From the NCBI GenBank assembly GCA_020638675.1, contig JACKID010000001.1, positions 2,542,001 through 2,606,000 of the forward strand: 64,000 nt of DNA, written 5' to 3'. Below, in pieces: positions 23,692 to 32,340 of the stretch. The position numbers and the translations under genes are program-made. The notes beneath the pieces are model-generated. The model was given only the letters and a program-made list of their open reading frames with translations. It was not told where the DNA came from and made no database searches. The DNA is from Planctomycetota bacterium. Lineage in GTDB: Bacteria; Planctomycetota; UBA8742; UBA2392. Numbering within the stretch: position 1 is the first letter of the stretch; every line of letters begins with the position of its first letter.

Positions 23692-26658
23692 ATGAGTAAC
23701 GAAGACACACTCAAAGAGGCCAAGCAGCGCTACAAGGCCACGGTCCACCTGCCGCAGACCGACTTTCCCATGAAGGCCGGGCTGCAGGAGCGCGAGCCCG
23801 CCCTCCAGAAGAAGTGGGCCGAAGAAGACCTCTACGGCAAGATCCGCGCTGCCCGCAAGGGCGCCAAGCCCTGGGTGCTGCACGACGGGCCGCCTTACGC
23901 AAACGGCGACGCCCACACCGGCACCGGCATGAACAAGAGTTTGAAAGATATGGTCGTGAAGTTCCGGACCATGCAGGGCTTTGACAGCCCCTATGTGCCC
24001 GGCTGGGACTGCCACGGGCTGCCGATCGAGCACAAAGTATTGCAGGAAATGGGCGGGAAGCTGCCCGAGGGCACTACCGCACTGCAAATGCGCGAACGCT
24101 GCCTTGAGTACGCCACCAAGTACATCGACATCCAGCGCAAACAGTTCCAGGCGACCGGCACGCTCGGCCGCTGGGATGAGCCGTACCTTACGACCAACCC
24201 CAGCTACGAAGCCAACGTTTTGGCCGTCTTCCGCGACCTGTTCGCCAAGGGCTACATCACGCGCGCCCAGCGCAGCGTTCACTGGAGCTGGGCCGCGCAA
24301 TCAGCGCTGGCCGAGGCTGAGCTCGAGTACGAAGACCGCCAGGACACCAGCATCTACCTGCGCATGATGGCGCAGGGGCAGGTCGCCGGCGTGGATAACG
24401 TCGCCCTGCTGATCTGGACGACGACGCCCTGGACCATGCCCGCCAACCTCGCCATCGCGGCCGCGAAGGACGCCGAGTACGCAATCGTCGAGTACACGCG
24501 CGATGGCAAGCCCGAGCGCATGGTCGTGGCCGAAGAGCTGCGTGAGGCGGTTGCCGACAAGTCCGGGCTGACCGACGTAAAGGTGCTGAAGCACTTGCGC
24601 GGCGCGGAGCTTGAAGGCGTGAACTACACGCACCCGCTATGGGGCACAACCTGCCCGGTGGTGTTCGCCGACTACGTCACACTGGAAGACGGCACCGGCC
24701 TCGTGCACACCGCGCCCGGCCACGGCAAAGAGGACTTTGAGACGGGCAAGAACCACAACTGGTTCAACGTCGATCGCCCCGTCTGCCCGGTGTCCGAGAA
24801 CGGGACGTACTACACCGGCGAGCGTCTGCGTGAAGAGCTCAACCTGCCGAAGGACTACAAAGACGACAGCGGCTGGCTCGCGTTCATCGACGGCAAGCAC
24901 ATCATGAAGGCCAACGACGCGATCGTGGAACGCCTGCGCGAGCAAGGCCTGCTGCTGCACAGCGAAAAATTCACGCACAGCTACCCGCACTGCTGGCGCA
25001 CGCACACGCCGGTGATCTTCCGCGCGACCGAACAGTGGTTCGTGAACGTCGACCACGTCGAGCCCGGCCAGACCAAGCCGCTGCGCCAGCGCATCCTCGA
25101 CGAGATCAAGCTATGCAAGTGGTACCCCTCATGGGGCGAAAAACGCATCAGCGCGATGCTCGAGAACCGGCCTGACTGGTGCATCTCGCGCCAGCGTTAC
25201 TGGGGCATCCCGATCCCGGCCTTCATGGATGAAGGCTCGGGCAAGGTCTGCATGTCGCAGGCCACGGTTGATCGCGTGATCTCACTGGTAGCCGAGCACG
25301 GCAGCAACGTCTGGTACGACGACGCAAACTGGCCCGTCGACAAACTGCTGCCGGACGACGTGCGCCCGGACGAGTTCAAGGGCCGCAAACTCAAGAAGAT
25401 GGACGACATCTTCGACGTCTGGTTCGAAAGCGGCTCCAGCTTCCAGGCCGTGATGCGCACCGATGCCGACCTGAAAGACAAGGCGCTGAGCGAGAACGGA
25501 CGTACGACGCACTCAGGCATGTATCTGGAGGGCGACGACCAGCACCGTGGCTGGTTCCAGGTGTCACTGATCCTGAGCGTCGCCACCACCGGCGTGGCGC
25601 CGTTCCGCGACTGTTTGACATGCGCCTTCGTCGTCGACGAAAAGGGCGAAAAGGGCAGCAAGAGCAAAGGCAACATGTGGCCGATCGACCAGGGCTGCCG
25701 CGACCTCGGCGCGGACCTGGTGCGGCTGTATTTCGCCAGCATTGACACGTCAAGCCCTGTGCCGGTGACGTACGACCTGATCCGCGGCGCGGGCGACAGC
25801 TACCGCAAACTGCGCAACACCTGGCGCACGCTTGTCGCCAACCTGTTCGACTTCGACCCGGACAAAGATGCCGTCGCCGCCGACAAGCTTTCGCAACTCG
25901 ACCAGTGGGCGCTCAGCCGCACGGCCGGGCTGGTGGAAGACGTCACCGCCTGCTTCGAGCGCTACGAGTTCCACCACGCCATGCGCGCGCTGGTGCAGTT
26001 CTGCACGGTCGAGTTGTCGTCGCAGTACATCGACGTCTGCAAGGACGAGCTGTATTGCGAGGCGGCAACAGCGCCGCGACGCCGCGCAATCCAGACGGTG
26101 TACTGGCAGGTCGCTCAAGTGATCGCGAAGTTCATGGCGCCGGTCACGGTCCACACCGCCGAGGAGATGTGGCAGTACATGCCCAAGCCGGAAACCGAAA
26201 GCGTGCATCTGGCACTGTGGCCGACCGTGGGCGGGCTGCTGACACGCAAGCCGGAGCTCGACAAACGCTTCAAGCTGATGTTCCGGCTGAAGGCGGAAAG
26301 CGACCGCGTGCTCGACCGTCTGCGCAAGGAAAAGGTGATCGGCAAAGGCTACGACGCCAACGTCACGCTGGGCTTGGGCAATGACCTGATGAAAGAGCTC
26401 GCCAACTACGGCACGCCCGAGCAGTTACAGGCCGAGTTGCCGGGTCTGCTCAATGTCAGCAAGGTCGCGCTGGATGCATCCAGCGACCACGCCGCGCTGC
26501 AGGAATTCGAGCCGGCGACGGACGTGCAGGGCCTGTGGGTCAAGGTTGAAGCCAGCGCCGAGCAAGCCTGCGTGCGCTGCTTCAGGCGAACGGGCGACGT
26601 CGGCAGCGTGAAAGAGCACGAGTTCCTGTGCACGCGATGCGCCAAAGTGGTTGGCTAA
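23692..26658 (+). CDS. ileS: Isoleucyl-tRNA synthetase
   Basis: IleRS charges tRNA-Ile. The 988-residue class I enzyme has DGPPYANGDAHTGTGMNK (HIGH motif as HTGT at 75-78), PGWDCHGLPIE, the editing-domain TTPWTMPANLA, and the KMSKS motif as KGSKS (654-658), with Gly replacing Met. The C-terminus ends with two CxxC pairs (CVRC and CTRC) of the usual zinc finger. The GAGGA ribosome site fixes the start. Confidence 0.96.
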   Translation: MSNEDTLKEAKQRYKATVHLPQTDFPMKAGLQEREPALQKKWAEEDLYGKIRAARKGAKPWVLHDGPPYANGDAHTGTGMNKSLKDMVVKFRTMQGFDSPYVPGWDCHGLPIEHKVLQEMGGKLPEGTTALQMRERCLEYATKYIDIQRKQFQATGTLGRWDEPYLTTNPSYEANVLAVFRDLFAKGYITRAQRSVHWSWAAQSALAEAELEYEDRQDTSIYLRMMAQGQVAGVDNVALLIWTTTPWTMPANLAIAAAKDAEYAIVEYTRDGKPERMVVAEELREAVADKSGLTDVKVLKHLRGAELEGVNYTHPLWGTTCPVVFADYVTLEDGTGLVHTAPGHGKEDFETGKNHNWFNVDRPVCPVSENGTYYTGERLREELNLPKDYKDDSGWLAFIDGKHIMKANDAIVERLREQGLLLHSEKFTHSYPHCWRTHTPVIFRATEQWFVNVDHVEPGQTKPLRQRILDEIKLCKWYPSWGEKRISAMLENRPDWCISRQRYWGIPIPAFMDEGSGKVCMSQATVDRVISLVAEHGSNVWYDDANWPVDKLLPDDVRPDEFKGRKLKKMDDIFDVWFESGSSFQAVMRTDADLKDKALSENGRTTHSGMYLEGDDQHRGWFQVSLILSVATTGVAPFRDCLTCAFVVDEKGEKGSKSKGNMWPIDQGCRDLGADLVRLYFASIDTSSPVPVTYDLIRGAGDSYRKLRNTWRTLVANLFDFDPDKDAVAADKLSQLDQWALSRTAGLVEDVTACFERYEFHHAMRALVQFCTVELSSQYIDVCKDELYCEAATAPRRRAIQTVYWQVAQVIAKFMAPVTVHTAEEMWQYMPKPETESVHLALWPTVGGLLTRKPELDKRFKLMFRLKAESDRVLDRLRKEKVIGKGYDANVTLGLGNDLMKELANYGTPEQLQAELPGLLNVSKVALDASSDHAALQEFEPATDVQGLWVKVEASAEQACVRCFRRTGDVGSVKEHEFLCTRCAKVVG

Positions 26659-26675
26659 GGCTTGAGGAGACAACC

Positions 26676-26709
26676 AGCGGGCCCGCCACTAAAGCCCGGG
26701 CCCGCTTTT
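26676..26709 (+). terminator. Rho-independent terminator of ileS
   Basis: A 10-bp stem (AGCGGGCCCG with CGGGCCCGCT) with an 11-nt loop is followed by a short T-run, 18 nt after the ileS stop. Confidence 0.75.
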
Positions 26710-26779
26710 CCCCAAACCGGCCAGTTCTGGACTCTGCGCGCCGGGGGTGTATCTTTTGGGGGAGCGTTCGAGGAATCAG

Positions 26780-27439
26780 ATGCCTGACCGTGCCAAGATT
26801 CGCGCCGTGATCCTGATTTCGGGGTCCGGTACCACCATGGAAAACCTGCTGGAGCGCGCCGCCGACGGCAGTTGCCACATGGAGTGCGTCGGCGTCATTT
26901 CCAGCAAAGAGGGCGTCGCCGGAATCGCACGCGCGCAGAAGTTCGGCGTCCCCGTGCAGGTTGTAGCGCGCAAAGACTATCTCGACGCCCAGGCCTTCTC
27001 GCGCCAGGTGTTCAAGATGGTCAATGCCGTGCAGCCCGACGTGGTGCTGCTGGCGGGCTTCCTGAGCTACCTCCACCTTCCCGAGCGCTACAAGGGCAAG
27101 GTGTTGAATATTCACCCCAGCCTGCTGCCCAAATTCGGCGGCAAGGGCATGTACGGCATCAAGGTCCACACGGCCGTGCTGAAGGCCGGCGAGAAGCAAT
27201 CAGGCTGCAGCGTCCACTATGTGGACGAAGAGTACGACCACGGCCCGATCATTCTGCAGCGCAAGGTGAGTGTTGAGCCGAACGACACACCCGAAACGCT
27301 GATGGCCCGGGTCATGGAAGCCGAGCGCGAGGCGTACCCGGAAGCGGTAAACCTCTACGCCGAAAAGAGGCTGCTTCAGGTAGCCCAGTCCGTCCGCATT
27401 CTGCCCGTTAAGCCGGCCAAGGCCGGCGCATCGAGCTAG
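26780..27439 (+). CDS. purN: Phosphoribosylglycinamide formyltransferase
   Basis: PurN transfers a formyl group from 10-formyl-THF to GAR in purine synthesis. The 219-residue protein shows the phosphate loop ISGSGTTMENL, catalytic NIHPSLLPKF (N110, H112), HYVDEEYDHGPIILQ with catalytic D153, and ADGSCHMECVGVISS at the expected spacing. ATG 26780 follows GAGGAATC; a longer GTG start is possible but unneeded. No other pur genes adjoin. Confidence 0.94.
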   Translation: MPDRAKIRAVILISGSGTTMENLLERAADGSCHMECVGVISSKEGVAGIARAQKFGVPVQVVARKDYLDAQAFSRQVFKMVNAVQPDVVLLAGFLSYLHLPERYKGKVLNIHPSLLPKFGGKGMYGIKVHTAVLKAGEKQSGCSVHYVDEEYDHGPIILQRKVSVEPNDTPETLMARVMEAEREAYPEAVNLYAEKRLLQVAQSVRILPVKPAKAGASS

Positions 27440-27470
27440 CCGGTCTAGTCGAGAGCTATTCGGTGCCGCA

Positions 27471-28169
27471 ATGCAGCCAGGCGACGTCATTGCCTACATG
27501 GAAATGTGCAACCGCGAAGGCGCCAGCCTTCAGCGTGGCATGAATTTCCAATTGGGCGCGAATCACAGCGTCCTCCTAATGAGTCGCCGCCCCAACGCAC
27601 CGTACATCGATCGCATTCAAGACAGTGGAGAAGTCCTGGTCTACGAAGGGCACGACGAGCCGAAATCCGCCGATACGAAGAGTCCTAAGACCGTCGACCA
27701 ACCCGAATTCACACCCAAGGGAACGCTTACGCAGAATGGGCAGTTCAAGCAGGCGGCCACTGCATTCAAGCGCGGAATTCGCCCAGCTGAACGCGTTCGC
27801 GTCTACGAAAAATTGTTCACGGGGGTCTGGGTATTCAACGGCGAGTTCGATCTTATCGACTGCTGGAACGAGGATTCTGACGGACGCCAAGTCTTCAAGT
27901 TCAAGCTGCGCCTGCGAGGGGATTCGGAAGACGAGGGACAAACGACCGTTGCCCGGCGCGAGCTCGAGCATGATCGCGTGATACCAAGCGCGGTAAAGCT
28001 TGAAGTCTGGAAGAGGGACAAAGGCAAGTGCGTCCAGTGTGGCGCCACCGACAATCTGCACTTTGACCACATCATCCCCTACTCAAGGGGCGGCAGTTCG
28101 CTGGTGGCGAAGAACGTCCAGCTACTCTGTGCAAAGCACAACCTAGCCAAGCGGGACCGAATCGAATAG
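27471..28169 (+). CDS. SRA-like/HNH endonuclease, probable type IV restriction enzyme
   Basis: The 232-residue protein combines an N-terminal domain (about 1-150) resembling SRA/YDG-type modified-base readers (NFQLGANHSVLLMSRRPNAP, VLVYEGHDEPKSAD, FNGEFDLIDCW) with a C-terminal HNH nuclease (about 175-230). The HNH has CVQC (187-190), NLHFDHIIPYSRGG with D199/H200, N215 and CAKHN (C220, H223). SRA-HNH enzymes cut DNA carrying modified cytosines. There is no partner methylase, as expected for type IV systems. The SRA assignment is by pattern only; the HNH is clear. GC content looks lower than neighbours. Confidence 0.78.
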   Translation: MQPGDVIAYMEMCNREGASLQRGMNFQLGANHSVLLMSRRPNAPYIDRIQDSGEVLVYEGHDEPKSADTKSPKTVDQPEFTPKGTLTQNGQFKQAATAFKRGIRPAERVRVYEKLFTGVWVFNGEFDLIDCWNEDSDGRQVFKFKLRLRGDSEDEGQTTVARRELEHDRVIPSAVKLEVWKRDKGKCVQCGATDNLHFDHIIPYSRGGSSLVAKNVQLLCAKHNLAKRDRIE

Positions 28170-28232
28170 GGCGGCCTGAAGCCACCTGTCTTGAGCGTCT
28201 TTTCCTTATTTCCATGGAACCTCTGAGGGAAC

Positions 28233-28252
28233 TGCCGCGTCCTAACGCGGCA
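28233..28252 (+). promoter_or_regulatory. Hairpin before the VIT/VWA gene
   Basis: A 7-bp GC stem (TGCCGCG with CGCGGCA, 6-nt loop) lies 28 bp before the start codon. It could be a terminator for the upstream nuclease gene or a leader structure; no T-run follows. Confidence 0.3.
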
Positions 28253-28279
28253 TGTCATTTAACCGTTGAGGGCTTCGTC

Positions 28280-30658
28280 ATGATTACTCGTAAACCCTTC
28301 TATGCACTGATGTTAGCGGCGGTACTTTGCTCGGGCGCACTTGCGGCGCAGGGCATTGTGATTGATCGGCGCGTTCGTCCGATGCCCCAGCCGCGCCCTC
28401 AACCGCAATATATTCAGATTAAATCCCACGCGATCGAGACCGTGATCGAAGGCCAGACGGCCACCACCACGGTGACCCAGACCTTCTACAACCCGAACAA
28501 CTGGCAGCTTGAAGGCAAGTACATCTTCCCGCTGCCCGAAGAGGCCGCCATCAGCGACTTCCAGATGACCATGGAAGGCAAGATGGTCAAAGGCGAGTTG
28601 CTGGACGCCGACAAGGCCCGCCAGATCTACCGCGACACCGTGCGCCAGATGATCGACCCCGGGCTGCTCGAGTACGCCGGGCGTGGGCTGTTCCAGGCCA
28701 GCGTGTTCCCGATCCTCCCGTGCCAGGATCTTGTGATCAAGTTCAGCTACAGCGAGCTGCTGCCGTACGACAGCGGGCTCGTGAAATTCCGCTACCCGCT
28801 GCGTACGCAGAGCTACTGCGACATCCCGGTGGGCAGCGTCAGCATCAAGGTGACGATCAAGGGTGAGCAGAACCTGCGCACCATCTACTCCCCCACCCAC
28901 AGCGCCGAGATTATTCGCAAGGGTGAAAAGGAAGCCGTGATCGGCGTCGAGCAGAAGGAAACCCAGCCCGACACCGACTTCGAAATCTTCTACGGATATG
29001 CCGAAGACGCGCTGTCCGCCAACGTCCTGAGCTATCGCGACGATGACAAGGCGGGCTACTTCCTCGCACTGCTGACGCCGAAGATCAAGCTGGCGACGGA
29101 CGAGATCCTTCCCAAGGACGTGATCGTGGTGCTGGATACCTCCGGCAGCATGGACGAAGACGGCAAGATCGACCAGGCCCGCAAGGCGCTCAGCTTCATG
29201 GTCAACAAGCTCAACGAAAAGGACCGCTTCGCGCTCGTCACGTTCTCAACCGAAGCGCGCAAGATGCACGACAAGCTGACCGACGCCAGCAAGGAAGCCA
29301 AGGCCGACGCAATCGCCAAGATCGAGAAGCTGGAAGCAACCGGTGGCACGAACCTCGAGCAGGCGATCCGCTTCGCCTACGAGCTGGCCAGGTCCGCGCC
29401 CGAAGACGGCAAGGTCACGCGCCCGTGCTACGTGATCCTGCTCAGCGACGGCGTTCCGACCATGGGCGAAACCACCGACGTGAAGGCGCTGGCAAAGATC
29501 GCCAAGGACAACCGTGCCGAGAACGTCCGCGTGTTCCCGTTCGGCGTCGGCAACGACGTCAACACCTGGCTGCTCGACACACTGGCCGAAGAGAACAAGG
29601 GCCAGCGCGAATACGTGAAGCCGAAGGAAGACATGGAGGTGAAGGTCAGCAACTTCGCCAACAAGATCGCCTCGCCGGTGCTGGCGAACGTCAAGCTCAC
29701 GATCGACGGCGCGGAACTTCACGACATGCACCCGCAGGTGCCCGGCGACGTGTTCGCCGGCACGCAGCTTTCGATCCTCGGGCGCTTCGACAAGCCGGGC
29801 AAGCACCAGCTGGTGCTCAGCGGTGACGTCGCCGGCCAGAAGATCGCCTACGAATACACCATCGAGCTGGCGGCCAAGGACAGCGGCAAGGCTTACCTGC
29901 CGCGCATGTGGGCCGTACGCCGCGTCGGCTACCTGATGGACCAGCTGAACATGAAGGGCTTCAGCCAGGAGGTGAAAGACGAGATTGTCCGCCTCGGCAC
30001 CCAGTTCGGCATCGTCACGCCGTACACCAGCTTCCTCGTGGTGGAAGACAACCCGCGCCGCATGCCGCGACCGGGCGCTGCCATGCCGGAGGATGAGAAC
30101 CGCGGCGGGCGCGCGATCGGCGGCGGCGCAGGCGGAAGGGACTGGGACGGCAACGAGTCCCCGAAGGCGCCGTCTGAGCAGAAGGGCGACGACGCGGTCA
30201 AGCGCAGCAAGTCCAACGCGGACCGCCGCGAGGCCGAGAGCGGAGCCGACCTGGCGGAAGCCGAAAAGGACGCAGCCGACTCGGTCGCCGAGCGCGCCAA
30301 GAAGGCCGGGCTGCGCTCACGCGCCGACGGCAAGCTCGCCAAGCTCAAGGAGCAAGGCTACAGCGACAAGGCCGCGGAAGAGGCCGCCGGCGACATCATC
30401 AAGACAGTCGGCACCCGCAGCTTCGTCTGGAGCGACGGTATCTGGCTTGAAAGCGACCTGACCAACGCCGAGCTGTTCGGCGCCGAGGTGGTCGAGTACC
30501 TCAGCGACCGCTACTTCGAGATCGCCGAAGGGGCGACCAACTCCAAGATTCTGGCCCTCGGCAACGAAGTCATCTTCCGCAACGGCAAGACCACCATCCG
30601 TGTGGTGGACAAGACCGGCCAGGCGGAAGGTGAGAAGGACGAGAACAAGGAGGGCTAG
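28280..30658 (+). CDS. Secreted VIT and von Willebrand factor A domain protein
   Basis: The 792-residue protein has a signal peptide (1-22, ALAAQ), a VIT domain (about 38-160, with FYNPNNWQLEGKYIFPLPEEAA and ARQIYRDTVRQMIDPGLLEY), and a VWA domain with an intact MIDAS (DTSGSM, 286-291, plus TGGTNLEQAI and LLSDGVP). A long Ala/Glu/Lys-rich, likely coiled-coil segment follows (about 600-700), then a short C-terminal domain. It resembles inter-alpha-trypsin-inhibitor-like or sortase-target proteins but has no sorting signal or terminal anchor. ATG 28280 follows GAGGG. It probably mediates extracytoplasmic protein binding. Confidence 0.85.
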   Translation: MITRKPFYALMLAAVLCSGALAAQGIVIDRRVRPMPQPRPQPQYIQIKSHAIETVIEGQTATTTVTQTFYNPNNWQLEGKYIFPLPEEAAISDFQMTMEGKMVKGELLDADKARQIYRDTVRQMIDPGLLEYAGRGLFQASVFPILPCQDLVIKFSYSELLPYDSGLVKFRYPLRTQSYCDIPVGSVSIKVTIKGEQNLRTIYSPTHSAEIIRKGEKEAVIGVEQKETQPDTDFEIFYGYAEDALSANVLSYRDDDKAGYFLALLTPKIKLATDEILPKDVIVVLDTSGSMDEDGKIDQARKALSFMVNKLNEKDRFALVTFSTEARKMHDKLTDASKEAKADAIAKIEKLEATGGTNLEQAIRFAYELARSAPEDGKVTRPCYVILLSDGVPTMGETTDVKALAKIAKDNRAENVRVFPFGVGNDVNTWLLDTLAEENKGQREYVKPKEDMEVKVSNFANKIASPVLANVKLTIDGAELHDMHPQVPGDVFAGTQLSILGRFDKPGKHQLVLSGDVAGQKIAYEYTIELAAKDSGKAYLPRMWAVRRVGYLMDQLNMKGFSQEVKDEIVRLGTQFGIVTPYTSFLVVEDNPRRMPRPGAAMPEDENRGGRAIGGGAGGRDWDGNESPKAPSEQKGDDAVKRSKSNADRREAESGADLAEAEKDAADSVAERAKKAGLRSRADGKLAKLKEQGYSDKAAEEAAGDIIKTVGTRSFVWSDGIWLESDLTNAELFGAEVVEYLSDRYFEIAEGATNSKILALGNEVIFRNGKTTIRVVDKTGQAEGEKDENKEG

Positions 30659-30677
30659 AAAGTAGCCTGCATCGACC

Positions 30678-30710
30678 GAACCCCCGGAGGCTCAGCGCCC
30701 CCGGGGGTTC
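30678..30710 (+). terminator. Terminator of the VIT/VWA gene
   Basis: A 10-bp stem (GAACCCCCGG with CCGGGGGTTC) with a 13-nt loop lies 19 nt after the stop. The following sequence is only weakly T-rich. Confidence 0.65.
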
Positions 30711-30854
30711 TGCTTTGCCGGGTGCGCGATCTGCACGCACTGTGTTACACTAAGGGCCCCGAATGGCACGTTCTGAGCGTTCGCGGCAATTTTCAGCCGA
30801 TGGGGCTGTGAGATTGCTGACGTACCGCTACACTGACCGTGCCGGAGGCTAGGT

Positions 30855-31781
30855 GTGAAGAGCTTCACACTCGATTGGAAGGGCTGGTGGCTGCTGCGGA
30901 CGCCGATGTCGGACGTGCCGGAGTTGGCTGCGAAGACCTGTATCTACGCCGTCATGGGCGCCAAGCTCAAGAAAGTCGGCGCCGGCGTCGGCAGCAGCGG
31001 GCGCGAGCCCATCCTGTTCAACATCTACAAGGGCGCTGAGCCCGTCCGCGAACACCTGCAGAAGCTGCTGAACATGTCCCTCGGCGTGTTCGCCGCAAAA
31101 CGCGCGAAGGAAATCAAGAAACACGCCATCGTGTACGTTGCAGCAGTCCCGGATGACACCGACCTGGGCGACCTCGCGTCACTGCTGAGCCTCGTCTACG
31201 GCGCGGTGCCGTTCGCACCAAAGCACCACGCAATGCCTGCACCCTACGACGGCGAGACGTTTCACATCAAAAACGACGGCAGAAATCCGGGGCTGCCGGC
31301 CGAGATTTTCCATACCGACAAGAGCGCCAAGGGCGACAGCGACAAGACACACGACCCGGATGCCACGCACGACGGCGCGGCCGACGCCGCCATGAGCGCG
31401 GCGATCGCCGCCGAGGCGCAGGCCACGCGGCGCCTGACCCAGTCCGAGATGGATGCCCGCGGCATCGCAACCGAGAAAGTCGCGAAACCCAACGAGCACC
31501 TGGCCACCGAGAAGCTGCAGAAGCCGCCACGCCTGGTCGAAACGGCCAAGGTGGACAAGGACGGGATCGAGCAAGGCATGGCGACCGAGCGCGTGCCCAA
31601 GCTGATCGAGACCACAAAGGTCGACAAAGACAAGCTCGAGCAAGGTCTTGCCACGGAGCGCGTCCCCAAGCCACCCGCGGCCGACGGCGACGACCAGAAC
31701 ACCGAGTTCGTACCCAAGCCCGAAAAAGAGACGTCCGAGGAACCCACCATCCTCGACGAAGCCGGCAAAGAAGCCTCCTGA
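30855..31781 (+). CDS. Hypothetical protein with repeated T-E-x-V/F motifs
   Basis: A 308-residue protein starting at GTG 30855, with GGAGG 7 nt upstream. The N-terminal part (1-130) is a small folded-looking domain. The C-terminal part is hydrophilic and carries five copies of (A/N)TE(K/R/F)(V/L)xK at T206, T218, T244, T267 and T283. Two copies form a longer tandem unit of about 23 residues containing KVDKD...EQG. Such threonines with V/L at +3 resemble FHA-domain ligands, and an FHA protein lies downstream; that link is inference. No signal peptide or known domain is visible. Confidence 0.7.
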   Translation: MKSFTLDWKGWWLLRTPMSDVPELAAKTCIYAVMGAKLKKVGAGVGSSGREPILFNIYKGAEPVREHLQKLLNMSLGVFAAKRAKEIKKHAIVYVAAVPDDTDLGDLASLLSLVYGAVPFAPKHHAMPAPYDGETFHIKNDGRNPGLPAEIFHTDKSAKGDSDKTHDPDATHDGAADAAMSAAIAAEAQATRRLTQSEMDARGIATEKVAKPNEHLATEKLQKPPRLVETAKVDKDGIEQGMATERVPKLIETTKVDKDKLEQGLATERVPKPPAADGDDQNTEFVPKPEKETSEEPTILDEAGKEAS

Positions 31782-31878
31782 GCCGGTACGCGTACTTTCG
31801 TAAAGAATTGCCTAAAGCCGCAGCCGCCTCATGCCGATGACGGATACAGAGACGATCTAGCCTTTGCGAGAGACGACC

Positions 31879-32115
31879 ATGAGCCACACGAAGCGCATTT
31901 CCCGCAAGACCCACACCAGTGTTCGGCTCAAGAAGGCCGACACAACCCCGGCGCCCCTCAATGCCGCGCCCGTCGAGCGCCCGCAGCGCAGACCGCGCAG
32001 CCGCACGCAGCGCGTGCTGGCCGCTCGCGAGATGATCGGGTCGCGCGATTTCGACCTCGACGGCGCGTTTGCCCAGGCCGTGACGAAGCTCATTGAGCGC
32101 GAGATCGACGGCTAA
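31879..32115 (+). CDS. Small basic protein, hypothetical
   Basis: A 78-residue protein with a strongly basic, proline-containing N-terminal half and a helical acidic C-terminus (REMIGSRDFDLDGAFAQAVTKLIERE). ATG 31879 is chosen over a TTG 15 nt upstream. The layout could suit a small DNA- or RNA-binding or anti-sigma-like protein, but I do not recognise it. Confidence 0.5.
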   Translation: MSHTKRISRKTHTSVRLKKADTTPAPLNAAPVERPQRRPRSRTQRVLAAREMIGSRDFDLDGAFAQAVTKLIEREIDG

Positions 32116-32340
32116 TTCACTTTTGCTCCACTTCCCGTGGTAACCAGCGCGCCGCTTGCTACGCTGACCGCGTGATTGCCTTGCACGGCCCGGTGGCCTG
32201 TTGCCCCAGTGCTGGCAGGGAGAACTTGCAAGCGGCTGCCATGAATCCGCGACCGGACCTCGCACACGTTGCGAAGGCTCGACCACAAGGTTGAGCACAG
32301 GCCTGTCGCGGTTTTTGCATTTGCCGCGCGGAGAAGAACC

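Noticed and set aside
32116..32340. Possible riboswitch upstream of the GAPDH-like gene
   Set aside because: Parts of the 225-bp leader looked cobalamin-like, but no B12 box or full core could be traced.
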